NCBI GenBank assembly: GCA_014860005.1
Contig: JACZKP010000026.1
Location: forward strand, 1 to 64,000
Source of the DNA: Verrucomicrobiota bacterium
GTDB taxonomy: Bacteria > Verrucomicrobiota > Verrucomicrobiae > Limisphaerales > UBA11358
Direction: 5' to 3'
DNA length: 64,000 nt
Part shown: positions 8,674 through 17,530 of the stretch, one piece after another
How positions within the stretch are numbered: the stretch's first letter is position 1
Layout: the number at the start of each line of letters is the position of its first letter
Notes under the pieces: generated by a model
Told to the model about the DNA's origin: nothing
Database searches by the model: none
What the model saw: the letters and a program-made list of their open reading frames with translations, nothing else
Made by a program: the position numbers and the translations under genes

Positions 8674-9795
8674 ATGAGCCAATATCTTTTTCCCAATCGC
8701 TACACCCGTCGTGATTTCATCCGCTCCGGCGCCCTCGCCGCGACCGGTCTGGCGCTTTCGCTGCCGAATCTGGCCGGGGCGAAGGACAAGCAGGAGAAAA
8801 CGGCCCCCGTAAGCATCGGCAGCGGCCACTGGACTTACACGCTCGACGAAAACTGGGGCCGGCTGCCCGAGGGTATGAAATACGGCTACGGGTGCGGCAT
8901 CGTGGTGGATTCCAAGGACCGGGTCTATGTTACGACGCGCTCGACGAATCCTTGCGTGGCAGTGTTCAACCGCAAGGGCAAGCTGCTGGAAACCTGGAGC
9001 AACGAATTTGCCGGGAAGGTCGGCTACACGCTGGAGCAGGTGAAGGACACCGCTCACTGCCTTTACTGGAGCAAGGAAGGTCGCGGCGAATTTCTCTATT
9101 TCACTGAAAACGTCAGCACGAATCGCGAAGGCCCAAAGCTGGGCAAACGCGTCTATAAGACCGACCTGCAAGGCCGGATTCTTTACACCATCGGCAATGT
9201 GGAGCGGGAGGACTCGACGTCGCAGAAATTCGACTGGACGAATCCCACGGACGTGGCGGTGGCGCCGAATGGCGACATTTATGTGGTGGACGGCTACGGC
9301 AGCCAGCGCGTGAGCCGTTTCGACAAGAACTTCCGTCACCTCAAAACCATCGGCGGTCGGGGAACTGAGCACGGCCAGTTCAACACCTGCCACGGTGTCT
9401 GGGTGAAGACAGTCAAAAACCGCGAGCCGGAGGTTTACATCGCCGATCGCGCCAATGGCCGCTACGAGGTCTTCTCCTTGGAACTGGAATACAAACGCAC
9501 CATTGGAGGCGATTTCGTGCGCAACCCCTGCTGCTTTTATCAACACAAAGATCATCTCTACGTCCCGGACCTCGCGGCCATGGTTGCCATCATGGATGTC
9601 GAGGACCAACCCGTGGCGAAGCTGGGCGACGGCAAGGAGGCAGACGGCAAGACCAATCGCTTGGACAACAAGACCAATCCCGTGCTGTTCGCCGCGCCGC
9701 ACGCCCTGTGTGTGGATTCGCAGGGTGACTTCTACATTTTGGAATGGGTGGACTTTGGCCGCGTGCGCAAGTTCGTTCACACACCGCAGGTCTGA
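8674..9795 (+). CDS. Tat-exported NHL-repeat / six-bladed beta-propeller protein
   Basis: The 373-residue product begins with a twin-arginine signal (RRDFIRSGALAATGLALSLP, residues about 10-29) ending near AGAKDKQ, so it should be exported folded. The mature part has repeated NHL-type blades: YGCGIVVDSKDRVYVTTR, PTDVAVAPNGDIYVVDGYG then QRVSRFD, and PHALCVDSQGDFYILEW. Such propellers usually act as ligand-binding scaffolds or lyase-like enzymes; no catalytic site can be assigned. The ATG at 8674 is chosen because it gives the Tat signal a normal short n-region; the open frame extends 31 codons further upstream without a sensible signal. No neighbour gives a firm functional hint. Confidence 0.78.
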   Translation: MSQYLFPNRYTRRDFIRSGALAATGLALSLPNLAGAKDKQEKTAPVSIGSGHWTYTLDENWGRLPEGMKYGYGCGIVVDSKDRVYVTTRSTNPCVAVFNRKGKLLETWSNEFAGKVGYTLEQVKDTAHCLYWSKEGRGEFLYFTENVSTNREGPKLGKRVYKTDLQGRILYTIGNVEREDSTSQKFDWTNPTDVAVAPNGDIYVVDGYGSQRVSRFDKNFRHLKTIGGRGTEHGQFNTCHGVWVKTVKNREPEVYIADRANGRYEVFSLELEYKRTIGGDFVRNPCCFYQHKDHLYVPDLAAMVAIMDVEDQPVAKLGDGKEADGKTNRLDNKTNPVLFAAPHALCVDSQGDFYILEWVDFGRVRKFVHTPQV

Positions 9796-9894
9796 CGCGG
9801 CTGGAAGCGGCCAGGACGATCGGCTACTTGCCAGCACATTGCGCGAGATGAAGTTGGCATTTGCAATCCTCCGGCGCGTCCGTAAGTTGCCGGC

Positions 9895-11082
9895 GTGAAC
9901 AGTGAATACTCCATCGCCGCGCATTGGCCGGGCGGATTTGACGAAGCCGGCTTGCAGGCGTGGGCGGAGACGTTGCGGCGGCAATTGATTGCGCCGCAGG
10001 TTTCCTTGGGCCTGGTGTTCATGTCGCCGCGCTTCTTTCCGCACGCCCAACAAGTCCTCGAAATCCTGCGCGTGCATGCGCGCATTCCGCTGCTGGCGGG
10101 TTGTTCCAGCAACAGTCTGGTCGCCGGTGCCAATGAGATCGAGGAAGACGCGGGCTTGGTGCTGGCGCTCTACGCGCTGCCCGGCGGCAAGCTGCGGGGC
10201 GTTCATTTCAATCAGGATCAGGTGGAGGCTGCTGACGAAGCGGCCTACTGGCCGACGGAAACCGGCGTGGGATCGGAGCAGACCAATGGCTGGCTCGTCT
10301 TTGCCGATCCCTTCCATCTGGACTCCGAGTCCTGGATGCGTTCGTGGAACGAGGCCTACGCGCCGCTGCCGGTGCTGGGTGGGCTGGCCAGCGGGGAGTC
10401 AGACGAGCAACGCACGCAAGTCTATCTCAATGGCGAAGTGTTCGAAGAGGGTGGCGTAGCGGTTTCCGTGGGCGGCGATGTTAAATTGCTCGGGGTCATT
10501 TCCCAAGGCTGCACACCCATCGGCGAAACCTGGACGCTCACGCGCGTTGAACAAAACTTGATCCACGAAATCGGCAACCGGCCCGCCTACGAAGTGCTGG
10601 TTGAAACGGTGAATCAACTGTCCACCGAGGAGCAGCGCAAAACCCGTGGCAACCTCTTCATCGGTTTGGTGGTGAATGAATATCTGGAGGATTTCCATCG
10701 CGGTGATTTCCTCGTGCGCAACCTGCTGGGCGGGGATCCCAACTCCGGCATCATCGCCGTAGGCGCCCTGCCGCGCGCCGGGCAAACCGTGCAGTTTCAA
10801 AGGCGCGATGCCGCGGCAGCCAATGAGGACATGCAGGAACTGCTGGGGCGCACCAAGCGCGAACTGGCCGGGGCGACGATTTATGGCGGCTGCCTGTGCA
10901 GTTGCAATGGCCGCGGCAAGCACCTGTTCGGCGCACCGAACCACGACGCGCAAACCGTGCAGCAACAGTTCGGTCCGCTGGGCCTGGCGGGTTTCTTCTG
11001 CAACGGCGAGATCGGGCCCGTGGGCAAAAAGAATTTTCTCCACGGATACACCGCGTCATTGGCGTTATTCGTGAAGAAGTGA
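9895..11082 (+). CDS. FIST N/C-domain signal transduction protein
   Basis: FIST proteins are intracellular sensors thought to bind small ligands such as amino acids. The 395-residue product starts at GTG 9895. The FIST_N part (about 1-200) has the glycine-rich core LLAGCSSNSLVAGANEIE and the segment LPVLGGLASGESDEQRTQVY. The FIST_C part (about 210-395) has the family ending YGGCLCSCNGRGKHLFG followed by GLAGFFCNGEIGPVG and FLHGYTASLALF. No signal peptide or membrane segment is seen. Stand-alone FIST proteins of this size are widespread. It converges on the AmpG-like gene, and no partner kinase or cyclase is adjacent. Confidence 0.85.
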   Translation: MNSEYSIAAHWPGGFDEAGLQAWAETLRRQLIAPQVSLGLVFMSPRFFPHAQQVLEILRVHARIPLLAGCSSNSLVAGANEIEEDAGLVLALYALPGGKLRGVHFNQDQVEAADEAAYWPTETGVGSEQTNGWLVFADPFHLDSESWMRSWNEAYAPLPVLGGLASGESDEQRTQVYLNGEVFEEGGVAVSVGGDVKLLGVISQGCTPIGETWTLTRVEQNLIHEIGNRPAYEVLVETVNQLSTEEQRKTRGNLFIGLVVNEYLEDFHRGDFLVRNLLGGDPNSGIIAVGALPRAGQTVQFQRRDAAAANEDMQELLGRTKRELAGATIYGGCLCSCNGRGKHLFGAPNHDAQTVQQQFGPLGLAGFFCNGEIGPVGKKNFLHGYTASLALFVKK

Positions 11083-11174
11083 CGTGAACGCAAAAGCCGA
11101 GGAGTAATCCTTTCGGATTCGCGATTCGGCGTTTGGATTTTCTTCCGTTCTCGGAATTCCGGCCTCGGATTGCG

Positions 11175-13031
11175 TCAGGTCTTCCGCCCAAACTCCGCGT
11201 CCAGTGGAATCAACTTCACCACGATGAATCCAGGAATCGTCGCCAGAAGTACCCAGACGAAGAAATGCTGGTAGCCGATCAGTTCCTGCAACCAGCCGCT
11301 GAACATGCCGGGCAGCATCATGCCTAGCGCCATGAATCCCGTGCAGATGGCGTAGTGCGCGGTCTTATGCGCACCCCGGGCGATGTAAATCATCACCAAC
11401 AGATACGCCGCGAAACCGAAGCCGTAACCAAATTGCTCGATGGCCACGCAAGCATTGACGATCAAGAATGCGTCCGGCTGGGCGTAGGAGAGATAGACAT
11501 ACACCAGGTTTGGCAACTGGATCGCCAGCACCATCGGCCAGATCCACGCGCGCAATCCGTTCCGCGACGCCACGAATCCGCCCAACAGACCTCCGACCGT
11601 CAATGCCAGCGTGCCCACCGTGCCATAAACGAACCCCACCTGACCGGTCGTGAGCGCCAATCCGCCGACTTCGCGTGCGTCGAGCAGGAACGGCGCGGCC
11701 AGTTTTACCAGTTGCGCCTCCGCGAACCGATACAGCAACAGGAACAGCAGAAACACCCCGATGTTGTCCTTGCGAAAGAACGAGCCAAAGGTCTTGAAGA
11801 ATTCCGTGATAAAAACGGGGATGCCTTGAACGTTGCCCGGTTGATCGCCGGTCGGATACGGCAGGATGAAGCGATGATAAATCCCGAAGCACACGAACAA
11901 CGCCACCAGCACCGCGAAGGTGATGGTCCAGGACAGCACAATGTTGCCGGAACGAATTTCAAATTGTGCTGAGGTTTCGGCCTTCAATTTGGGGTCCAAT
12001 TGGATGACCAGCAGCGCCGGCTGATTCCAGTTCGTATCATCAAACACCAATCGTGAACCTTCAATCAACGACACGCTCTTGTCGCCGGACTTGAACACGG
12101 GCGTCACCACAATCTCCTTCCCCGGCGGCTTGGAAAGATGCAGCGATACGACGCCGATGTTGCCGGCGACATCACTCTTGGCCTGAATGTCCGGCCCGAA
12201 ACGTTCCCGCAGGAACTTGCCCAGCGGCTCGCTGATCGTTCGTGTCCACCAAGACGGGCCTTCGCTTTTCTGATCGGCAATGCTGGCGCGCTGTTGCGTG
12301 CGGATGAAATTATTCGTTGTGTTCCAGTCCTTCGCCGCGGCAATCAGCGCGCTGACCTCAGCCCGGGGACGCGCCTGGGGATTGATTTCCACCTTTGTCG
12401 TGTCGGTCACAAGGCGCAATTCTCCTTCGTCGGCACCAGTTGTGACGCGGGATTCGGGGTCCAGCGTTTCGATGAGCGCCACATCGGGCCGGCCAGTTAC
12501 GTCCAGTTCCACCTTCGGCAAACCCGTGTGCGTTTGAATGTAACCCGCCAGCATCACGAGCAAGCCCTGCCCCGTGATCATGGAGATGCGAAAGAACGTG
12601 CTGCGGATGCCGACAAAAAATGCCTGCTGCTTTTCATTCAGCGCCAGCATGTAAAAACCGTCCGCCGCGATGTCGTGGGTGGCCGAACTGAACGCCACCA
12701 GATAAAACACCGTCAGCGTGGCCTGGAAGAATACTGGCAGCGGCAGAGTCATTCCCACCGCCGCGAACGCAGTGCCCATGAGCAGTTGGGTCACCCAGAT
12801 CCACCAGCGCCGCGTGCGCAGAATGTCCACCACCGGACTCCACAACGGCTTGATGACCCAGGGCAGGTAAAGCCAGGCGGTGTAGAATGCGATGTCGGTG
12901 TTCGACACGCCCAAGCCCTTGTACAGGATCACCGAAACGAAATTCACCACTGCGAACGGCAGGCCTTGCGCAAGATACAGCGTGGGAATCCAGGCCCAGG
13001 GGCTGCGCGTGGAAGGTTTGATGTTCGGCAT
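11175..13031 (-). CDS. AmpG-like MFS permease with a large extracytoplasmic insert
   Basis: AmpG/PAT-family permeases import muropeptides or related molecules. The N-terminal half (WIPTLYLAQGLPFAVVNFVS, PWVIKPLWSPVVD, and SSATHDIAADGFYMLALNE) carries the family signature of the PAT branch. The C-terminal half has about seven further membrane segments. At 618 residues it exceeds the usual approximately 420-490. The extra length is a hydrophilic region of about 190 residues (about 170-360) between two membrane segments. That region lacks palindromic repeats and looks like a genuine folded domain (LHLSKPPGKEIVVTPVFKSG, QFEIRSGNIVLSW). The substrate is uncertain. The start MPNIKPSTRSPWAW is standard. 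Confidence 0.8.
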   Translation of the reverse strand: MPNIKPSTRSPWAWIPTLYLAQGLPFAVVNFVSVILYKGLGVSNTDIAFYTAWLYLPWVIKPLWSPVVDILRTRRWWIWVTQLLMGTAFAAVGMTLPLPVFFQATLTVFYLVAFSSATHDIAADGFYMLALNEKQQAFFVGIRSTFFRISMITGQGLLVMLAGYIQTHTGLPKVELDVTGRPDVALIETLDPESRVTTGADEGELRLVTDTTKVEINPQARPRAEVSALIAAAKDWNTTNNFIRTQQRASIADQKSEGPSWWTRTISEPLGKFLRERFGPDIQAKSDVAGNIGVVSLHLSKPPGKEIVVTPVFKSGDKSVSLIEGSRLVFDDTNWNQPALLVIQLDPKLKAETSAQFEIRSGNIVLSWTITFAVLVALFVCFGIYHRFILPYPTGDQPGNVQGIPVFITEFFKTFGSFFRKDNIGVFLLFLLLYRFAEAQLVKLAAPFLLDAREVGGLALTTGQVGFVYGTVGTLALTVGGLLGGFVASRNGLRAWIWPMVLAIQLPNLVYVYLSYAQPDAFLIVNACVAIEQFGYGFGFAAYLLVMIYIARGAHKTAHYAICTGFMALGMMLPGMFSGWLQELIGYQHFFVWVLLATIPGFIVVKLIPLDAEFGRKT

Positions 13032-13529
13032 AAACAGCGGCCCTCGGACTGGCTGTCAAACCGATGGACCGCGAGCTACCTAACAACGCGCCCGCCTGCG
13101 GAGCAAGCGGTAAATGATGTCGAATCGTGTGTGGTGGCAGCCCCCAGTTCGTCCGGCAAGAATGGCCCGGCAAACCGGCCAATGCCCGATGAAAACGTCC
13201 AGATCGTGCAGCCAGACGGCGGCAAATACCACGTCATCGCAGCTTTGGTCCGCTCCGATTTCGCGGGTCAGCTTGTAGAGCCGTGCCTGATGGCTGAACT
13301 TATCCACCGGCTTCGCCTGCTCACGGATGTAATTTATGATGGCCGCGCGAAAGCCGTTTGGTTTCACCAAGGGCAGGATGAAAGCCCAGGCGTCTCAAAC
13401 TCAAGTCTGGATGTGCTTCAGCCACGGAAAAATCGCGGAGTATTGTGCTTCAAGTGCGATCCGCAGTTCGCTTCTCCCCTTTCCCCGGGAAAGGTAAATT
13501 CGCTCTTGACGTGCCCGATGCTCTGACTA
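13032..13529. other. Gap between the permease and FkbM genes, holding only an HD-domain remnant
   Basis: Apart from the remnant at 13080-13370, I see no intact gene. Base composition becomes more AT-rich toward 13500, where the FkbM gene begins. Confidence 0.4.
13080..13370 (-). pseudogene. HD-domain hydrolase remnant
   Basis: The 96-residue frame reads IIREQAKP-like sequence: IREQAKPVDKFSHQARLYKL, then FAAVWLHDLDVFIGH, which matches the N-terminus of small HD-domain phosphohydrolases including the catalytic His-Asp. After that point the sequence (WPVCRAILAGRTGG and Arg-rich tail) no longer resembles the family, which normally runs for 190-220 residues with further metal ligands. I read it as a decayed gene with a frameshift or deletion near codon 60. 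It could also be expressed as a short protein, but the catalytic set would be incomplete. Confidence 0.5.
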
Positions 13530-13589
13530 GTGTCTTGCACCGCTACGGGTGCTGGTTTCTTTTTCCGAAACATTTTATCGCCAAGTTAT

Positions 13590-14492
13590 ATGCAGGTCTT
13601 AACGAATGCGCTATTGCGCACTTTTCGCCTCCTCTTTTCCGTCAAGCAACGGCTATTTCCACACTTGCGGCTGGAACGGATCATCCGGGTGATTCCCGGT
13701 TTGGATTCAATTCAGAGACAACTAGTCGTGCGATCAAAGGTTGATTTCGTGGAGGATGTTTTAGGCCATAAGATGTACCTGGACGATAAGGATTCACTTC
13801 AGCTTTCGATCAAGCGAATCCACGAGCCATTTGAAACTCAGTTTGTAATCGGCCAAATCAAGCCGGGTGACGTGGTGTTGGATATTGGGGCCAATATTGG
13901 TTACTATACATTACAGTTCTGCCGAAAAGTTGGCCCCGGTGGGGAGGTTTACGCGTTTGAACCAGACCCTGAAAATTGCAATTTGATAAGAAAAAATCTG
14001 GCGGTAAACGGTTACGCCAACGCCAAGGTGGTTCAAGCCGCCGTCTGTGACATTACGGGAACGGTAAAGCTTTACCATAATCCCGAACAGAAAGCCGATC
14101 ATAGGATATTCGATGCGGGAGACAAGCGCCAGTCCTTCGATGTTCCAGCAATACAGTTGGACAGCTACTTCTTAAAACTTGCCAGAACCATCGATTTTAT
14201 CAAGATGGACATCCAAGGGGCAGAGTATCGTGCAATTCTGGGGATGAAGGAATTGCTTTTGAAGAATTCAAAGGCCGTCCTCGTGACGGAGTTTGAACCG
14301 CACAGTTTAATCAAGTCCGGAGCGGATCCAGAAACTTACCTTCGCTTGTTAAGTTCGCTGGGCTTCGAGTTGCTGGAAATTGACGAAGCTTTGCAGGGCA
14401 CGAAGGCTGTTACCAGCGCGTACTTGTTGAAAAAATACAAGAACCGAGACGGCTACTTCACAAACTTGCTATGCAAGCGACCGGGTCGGTAA
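13590..14492 (+). CDS. FkbM-family SAM-dependent methyltransferase
   Basis: The 300-residue product has the class I methyltransferase motif I DVVLDIGANIGYYTLQF, motif II EVYAFEPDPENCNLIRKNL, and the FkbM signature VPAIQLDSYF followed by IDFIKMDIQGAEYRAILGM. FkbM enzymes O-methylate sugars or polyketides, often within surface-polysaccharide pathways. ATG 13590 is preferred; an in-frame start 20 codons upstream adds a weak N-terminus. The gene is visibly more AT-rich than its neighbours (many ATT, AAA and TTT codons), and it stands alone between a gene remnant and ileS. This suggests horizontal acquisition. The substrate cannot be predicted without a surrounding glycan cluster. Confidence 0.85.
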   Translation: MQVLTNALLRTFRLLFSVKQRLFPHLRLERIIRVIPGLDSIQRQLVVRSKVDFVEDVLGHKMYLDDKDSLQLSIKRIHEPFETQFVIGQIKPGDVVLDIGANIGYYTLQFCRKVGPGGEVYAFEPDPENCNLIRKNLAVNGYANAKVVQAAVCDITGTVKLYHNPEQKADHRIFDAGDKRQSFDVPAIQLDSYFLKLARTIDFIKMDIQGAEYRAILGMKELLLKNSKAVLVTEFEPHSLIKSGADPETYLRLLSSLGFELLEIDEALQGTKAVTSAYLLKKYKNRDGYFTNLLCKRPGR

Positions 14493-14551
14493 TCTCAAGG
14501 CATTTACAGCGCCGCCTCAGGCATCGTTCCATTCGAAAAAGATTTGTTCGG

Positions 14552-14577
14552 GCGGCTGTGGTTACGCCCCCAGCCGC
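14552..14577 (-). terminator. Hairpin downstream of ileS (possible terminator or half-element)
   Basis: GCGGCTG (14552-14558) pairs with CAGCCGC (14571-14577); on the minus strand the stem is followed after about 10 bases by a CTTTTT run (14536-14541). It lies just past the ileS stop. It also resembles one half of palindromic family H, so the two readings overlap. Confidence 0.4.
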
Positions 14578-14584
14578 GCTGCGT

Positions 14585-17530
14585 TCACATTTTGAACGGC
14601 TTCACCGCTTCTATGCAGCGACCGCATAGGGTGAGATGCTCCGCGTGCGTGCCCACGTCCGTCTCCCAGTGCCAGCAGCGCTCGCATTTCTGGCCGTCGG
14701 CTTTGGAAACGGAGGCGACCACAACGGCGCCCGCTTCCTCCGCAAGCTGCACCTGCGACACGTTCAGCAGTTCGCGCAGCGAATCCAGATTCAATCGGGC
14801 GTCGAGCAGCAGTGGCCCTTCACCGGTGAGCGTTACCTTCGCTTCCAGGGCCTTGCCAATTTCCTTGGCCTGGCGCGCCTTTTCCAATGCCGGCAACGCC
14901 AGTTCGCGCAGCAGAAACAGACTTTTCCAAGCTTCAACTTCTGCATCGGCCCGCGCAAACTCCTGCGGCTCCAGACTGGCTTCATGAACGGTCGTCGTCT
15001 TCCGGCCCGGCACAAATTCCCAAGCCTCATCCGCCGTGAACGCCAGAATCGGCGCGAGCATCTGGCACAAGCCCGTCACGAGACGATGCAAGGCGGTCTG
15101 CGTCGAACGCCGCCGCGGCGAATTTGCCGGATCCGTGTAAAGCCGGTCCTTGATGACATCGTGATAGACCGCGGAGAGTTCCACGGCGATGAATTGACTG
15201 AGCTTCTGATAGACGACATGGAATTCATATTTGTCGTAGGCGCTGAGGACCTCGGTTTCGAGTTTGGCAAACTCGCCGAGAATCCAGCGGTCCAGGCCGG
15301 TGAGTTGACTCTCCGGTACGGAGTGTTTTGCGGGATCAAAGTCGTACAGGTTCGAGAGTTGATAGCGCAGGGCGTTGCGGATGCCGCGATAGGTTTCGGA
15401 CACTTTACCAATGCGTTCCTCGCTCACGATGATGTCGTTGCGGAAATCCTGCGACGAAACCCAGAGCCGCACCACGTCCGCGCCCCATTTCTTGACGTAA
15501 GCCTCGGAGGTCTGCGGTTTCTCGTAAGCAGCCGCGCCTTGTTTGCTTTTGGAAATCTTCTCGCGATCCGCGTCCACCATGAAACCGTGCGTCAACACGG
15601 TCTTGTAGGGCGCCGCGCCGTTGCCGGCCAGTGACAGCAGCAACGAGGATTGAAACCAGCCGCGATGCTGGTCGCTGCCCTCAAGATACATGTCCGCTTG
15701 CCAGCGTAGGACAGGCGTCGCGCCTGTCTCTAACTTCTCTTTTTCCGATGCAGATGGAGACAGGCGCGACGCCTGTCCTACGGCGTGATGCAGTTCCTCG
15801 CGGCGCATCAGCACCGAGCGCGACGAAGAGCCGGAATCAATCCACACGTCCAGCGTGTCGTTGGATTTGGCCACGGCTTCCGCGCCGGACCAATCCTGTG
15901 GCTTCAATAGCGACCAGAGTTCGCTGGTTGATTTTTCAAACCAGACATTCGAGCCGTGTTGCTCAATCAAATCGGCGGTCTTGCGCACGATCTGCGCGTC
16001 GAGGATTGCTTCTCCCTGTGCGTCGTAGAACGCCGGAATCGGAACTCCCCAGGTGCGCTGGCGCGAGATGCACCAATCGGGCCGCGATTGCACGGCGCTC
16101 TTGATGCGGTTAACCCCCCAGTCGGGTATCCATTGCACGCGGTCAATCTCGGCAAGGGCATTTTGACGGAATGTAGCCGACGACGTGAGGAGGCGGTCGG
16201 CGTCCGTCGTGAGATCAGTCCGCCTCCTCACGTCGGCGGCTACGTGATCAACCTTGATAAACCACTGATCCATCGCCCGGAAAATGATGGGCGTCTTGCT
16301 GCGCCAGCAGTGCGGGTAGCTGTGATGATAATTCTCCTGGTGCAACAGCGCCTTGCGCACGCGCAGTTCGTGCAGAACCGCTTCGTTCGCATCGCTCTTG
16401 CCATGCTTCTCCAGAATGGATTTGCCCACCATCTCTGCCGGCATCTGTTGCTCGACCGGCAGGTCGGTCGTGTGCGCGAAGCGCCCGTCGTCGTCCACCG
16501 GCGAGTAAATCGGCAGACCGTTCGACCGGCCAAGATTGTAGTCGTCCATGCCGTGACCGGGGGCGATGTGAACGAAGCCCGAGCCGGTGTCGTTCGTCAC
16601 GAAGTTGTCCCCGGCAAACAGTTTCCCGGTGCGATTGCAGAACGGATGCTGGTATTCAAGCTGGCTCAAGTGCCCGCCGTCGAGGCTCCGAACGATCTGG
16701 TAATCCTCCCAGCCGAACTTCTGCGCCACTGCCGAAAGCAGGAACGCTGAGACGATGAATTGTTCCTCACCCACCTGCACGAGCGAGTAGCTGAACGTGT
16801 TGTTGTAGGCGACGGCGAGATTCGCCGGCAGCGTCCACGGGGTGGTGGTCCAGATGATGATGCTCACGCCGGGCCGCCCAACGACCGGGAATTTCACGAA
16901 CACACTCTGGCTGACGTGATCCTGGTATTCCACTTCCGCTTCAGCGAGCGCGGTGCGGCACGGGATGCTCCAATAGATCGGTTTCCTGCCGCGATAGACA
17001 AAACCCTGTTCCACAATGTCCGCGAACAGCCGCAACTCGTCCGCTTCGTATTCCTTGTTGAGCGTGAGGTAGGGATTGTCCCAATCGCCCAGCACGCCCA
17101 GGCGTTTGAACTGCGTTCGCTGGATGTCTATGAACTTGCGCGCGTACGTTTCGCAGGCTTTGCGGATCACGGCCGGTTCGGCGCTGGTGTCACCTGCCTT
17201 GCGCATCTCCTGCGAAACCTTGAACTCAATCGGCAATCCGTGACAATCCCAGCCCGGAATGTAAGGAGCGCAGAAGCCGCGGAGTGTTTTGTATTTGATG
17301 ACAATGTCTTTGAGAATCTTGTTCAGCGCCGTGCCCACGTGGACGTCGCCGTTGGCAAAGGGCGGTCCGTCGTGCAGCACAAACTTGGGCGCGCGGGCGC
17401 GGGCGGTCTGAATCCGGGCGTAAAGGCCGGCAGCTTCCCACTTCTTTAGGCGCTCCGGCTCGCGAGTGACGAGGTCGGCCCTCATCGCGAAATCGGTGCG
17501 GGGCAGATTAAGTGTGTTCTTGTAATCCAT
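14585..17530 (-). CDS. ileS: Isoleucyl-tRNA synthetase
   Basis: IleRS charges tRNA-Ile. The class I HIGH motif appears as GDVHVGTALN (residues about 62-70), the KMSKS loop as EKISKSKQG (about 655), and the tRNA-proximal element YLEGSDQHRGWFQSSLL is intact. The C-terminal zinc site is complete (CERCWHWETDVG then LCGRC, about 950-974), placing it in the bacterial type with a C-terminal zinc finger. The length of 981 exceeds the usual approximately 930-940. Two palindromic elements account for this: 16173-16243 (residues about 429-452) and 15705-15782 (about 583-609). Both are translated in frame and sit in loops between conserved blocks. The frame is otherwise intact, so the enzyme is presumably functional. 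Confidence 0.95.
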   Translation of the reverse strand: MDYKNTLNLPRTDFAMRADLVTREPERLKKWEAAGLYARIQTARARAPKFVLHDGPPFANGDVHVGTALNKILKDIVIKYKTLRGFCAPYIPGWDCHGLPIEFKVSQEMRKAGDTSAEPAVIRKACETYARKFIDIQRTQFKRLGVLGDWDNPYLTLNKEYEADELRLFADIVEQGFVYRGRKPIYWSIPCRTALAEAEVEYQDHVSQSVFVKFPVVGRPGVSIIIWTTTPWTLPANLAVAYNNTFSYSLVQVGEEQFIVSAFLLSAVAQKFGWEDYQIVRSLDGGHLSQLEYQHPFCNRTGKLFAGDNFVTNDTGSGFVHIAPGHGMDDYNLGRSNGLPIYSPVDDDGRFAHTTDLPVEQQMPAEMVGKSILEKHGKSDANEAVLHELRVRKALLHQENYHHSYPHCWRSKTPIIFRAMDQWFIKVDHVAADVRRRTDLTTDADRLLTSSATFRQNALAEIDRVQWIPDWGVNRIKSAVQSRPDWCISRQRTWGVPIPAFYDAQGEAILDAQIVRKTADLIEQHGSNVWFEKSTSELWSLLKPQDWSGAEAVAKSNDTLDVWIDSGSSSRSVLMRREELHHAVGQASRLSPSASEKEKLETGATPVLRWQADMYLEGSDQHRGWFQSSLLLSLAGNGAAPYKTVLTHGFMVDADREKISKSKQGAAAYEKPQTSEAYVKKWGADVVRLWVSSQDFRNDIIVSEERIGKVSETYRGIRNALRYQLSNLYDFDPAKHSVPESQLTGLDRWILGEFAKLETEVLSAYDKYEFHVVYQKLSQFIAVELSAVYHDVIKDRLYTDPANSPRRRSTQTALHRLVTGLCQMLAPILAFTADEAWEFVPGRKTTTVHEASLEPQEFARADAEVEAWKSLFLLRELALPALEKARQAKEIGKALEAKVTLTGEGPLLLDARLNLDSLRELLNVSQVQLAEEAGAVVVASVSKADGQKCERCWHWETDVGTHAEHLTLCGRCIEAVKPFKM
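15705..15782. repeat. Palindromic element family A inside ileS
   Basis: Arms CGTAGGACAGGCGTCGCGCC and GGCGCGACGCCTGTCCTACG are perfect inverted copies around a spacer of about 35 bp. On the minus strand it encodes GQASRLSP then ETGATPVLR, between the ELHHA and WQADMYLEG blocks of IleRS. Confidence 0.9.
16173..16243. repeat. Palindromic element family C inside ileS
   Basis: Arms GTAGCCGACGACGTGAGGAG and CTCCTCACGTCGGCGGCTAC are inverted copies around about 30 bp. On the minus strand it encodes VRRRTD then DRLLTSSAT. A second full copy is at 60638-60710 and a single arm at 29266-29290. Confidence 0.9.

Noticed and set aside
11090..11150. Possible terminator between the FIST gene and the AmpG-like gene.
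   Set aside because: The inverted segments GCCGAGGAGTAATCC and GGATTCGCGATTCGGC pair imperfectly and no clean T tract follows.
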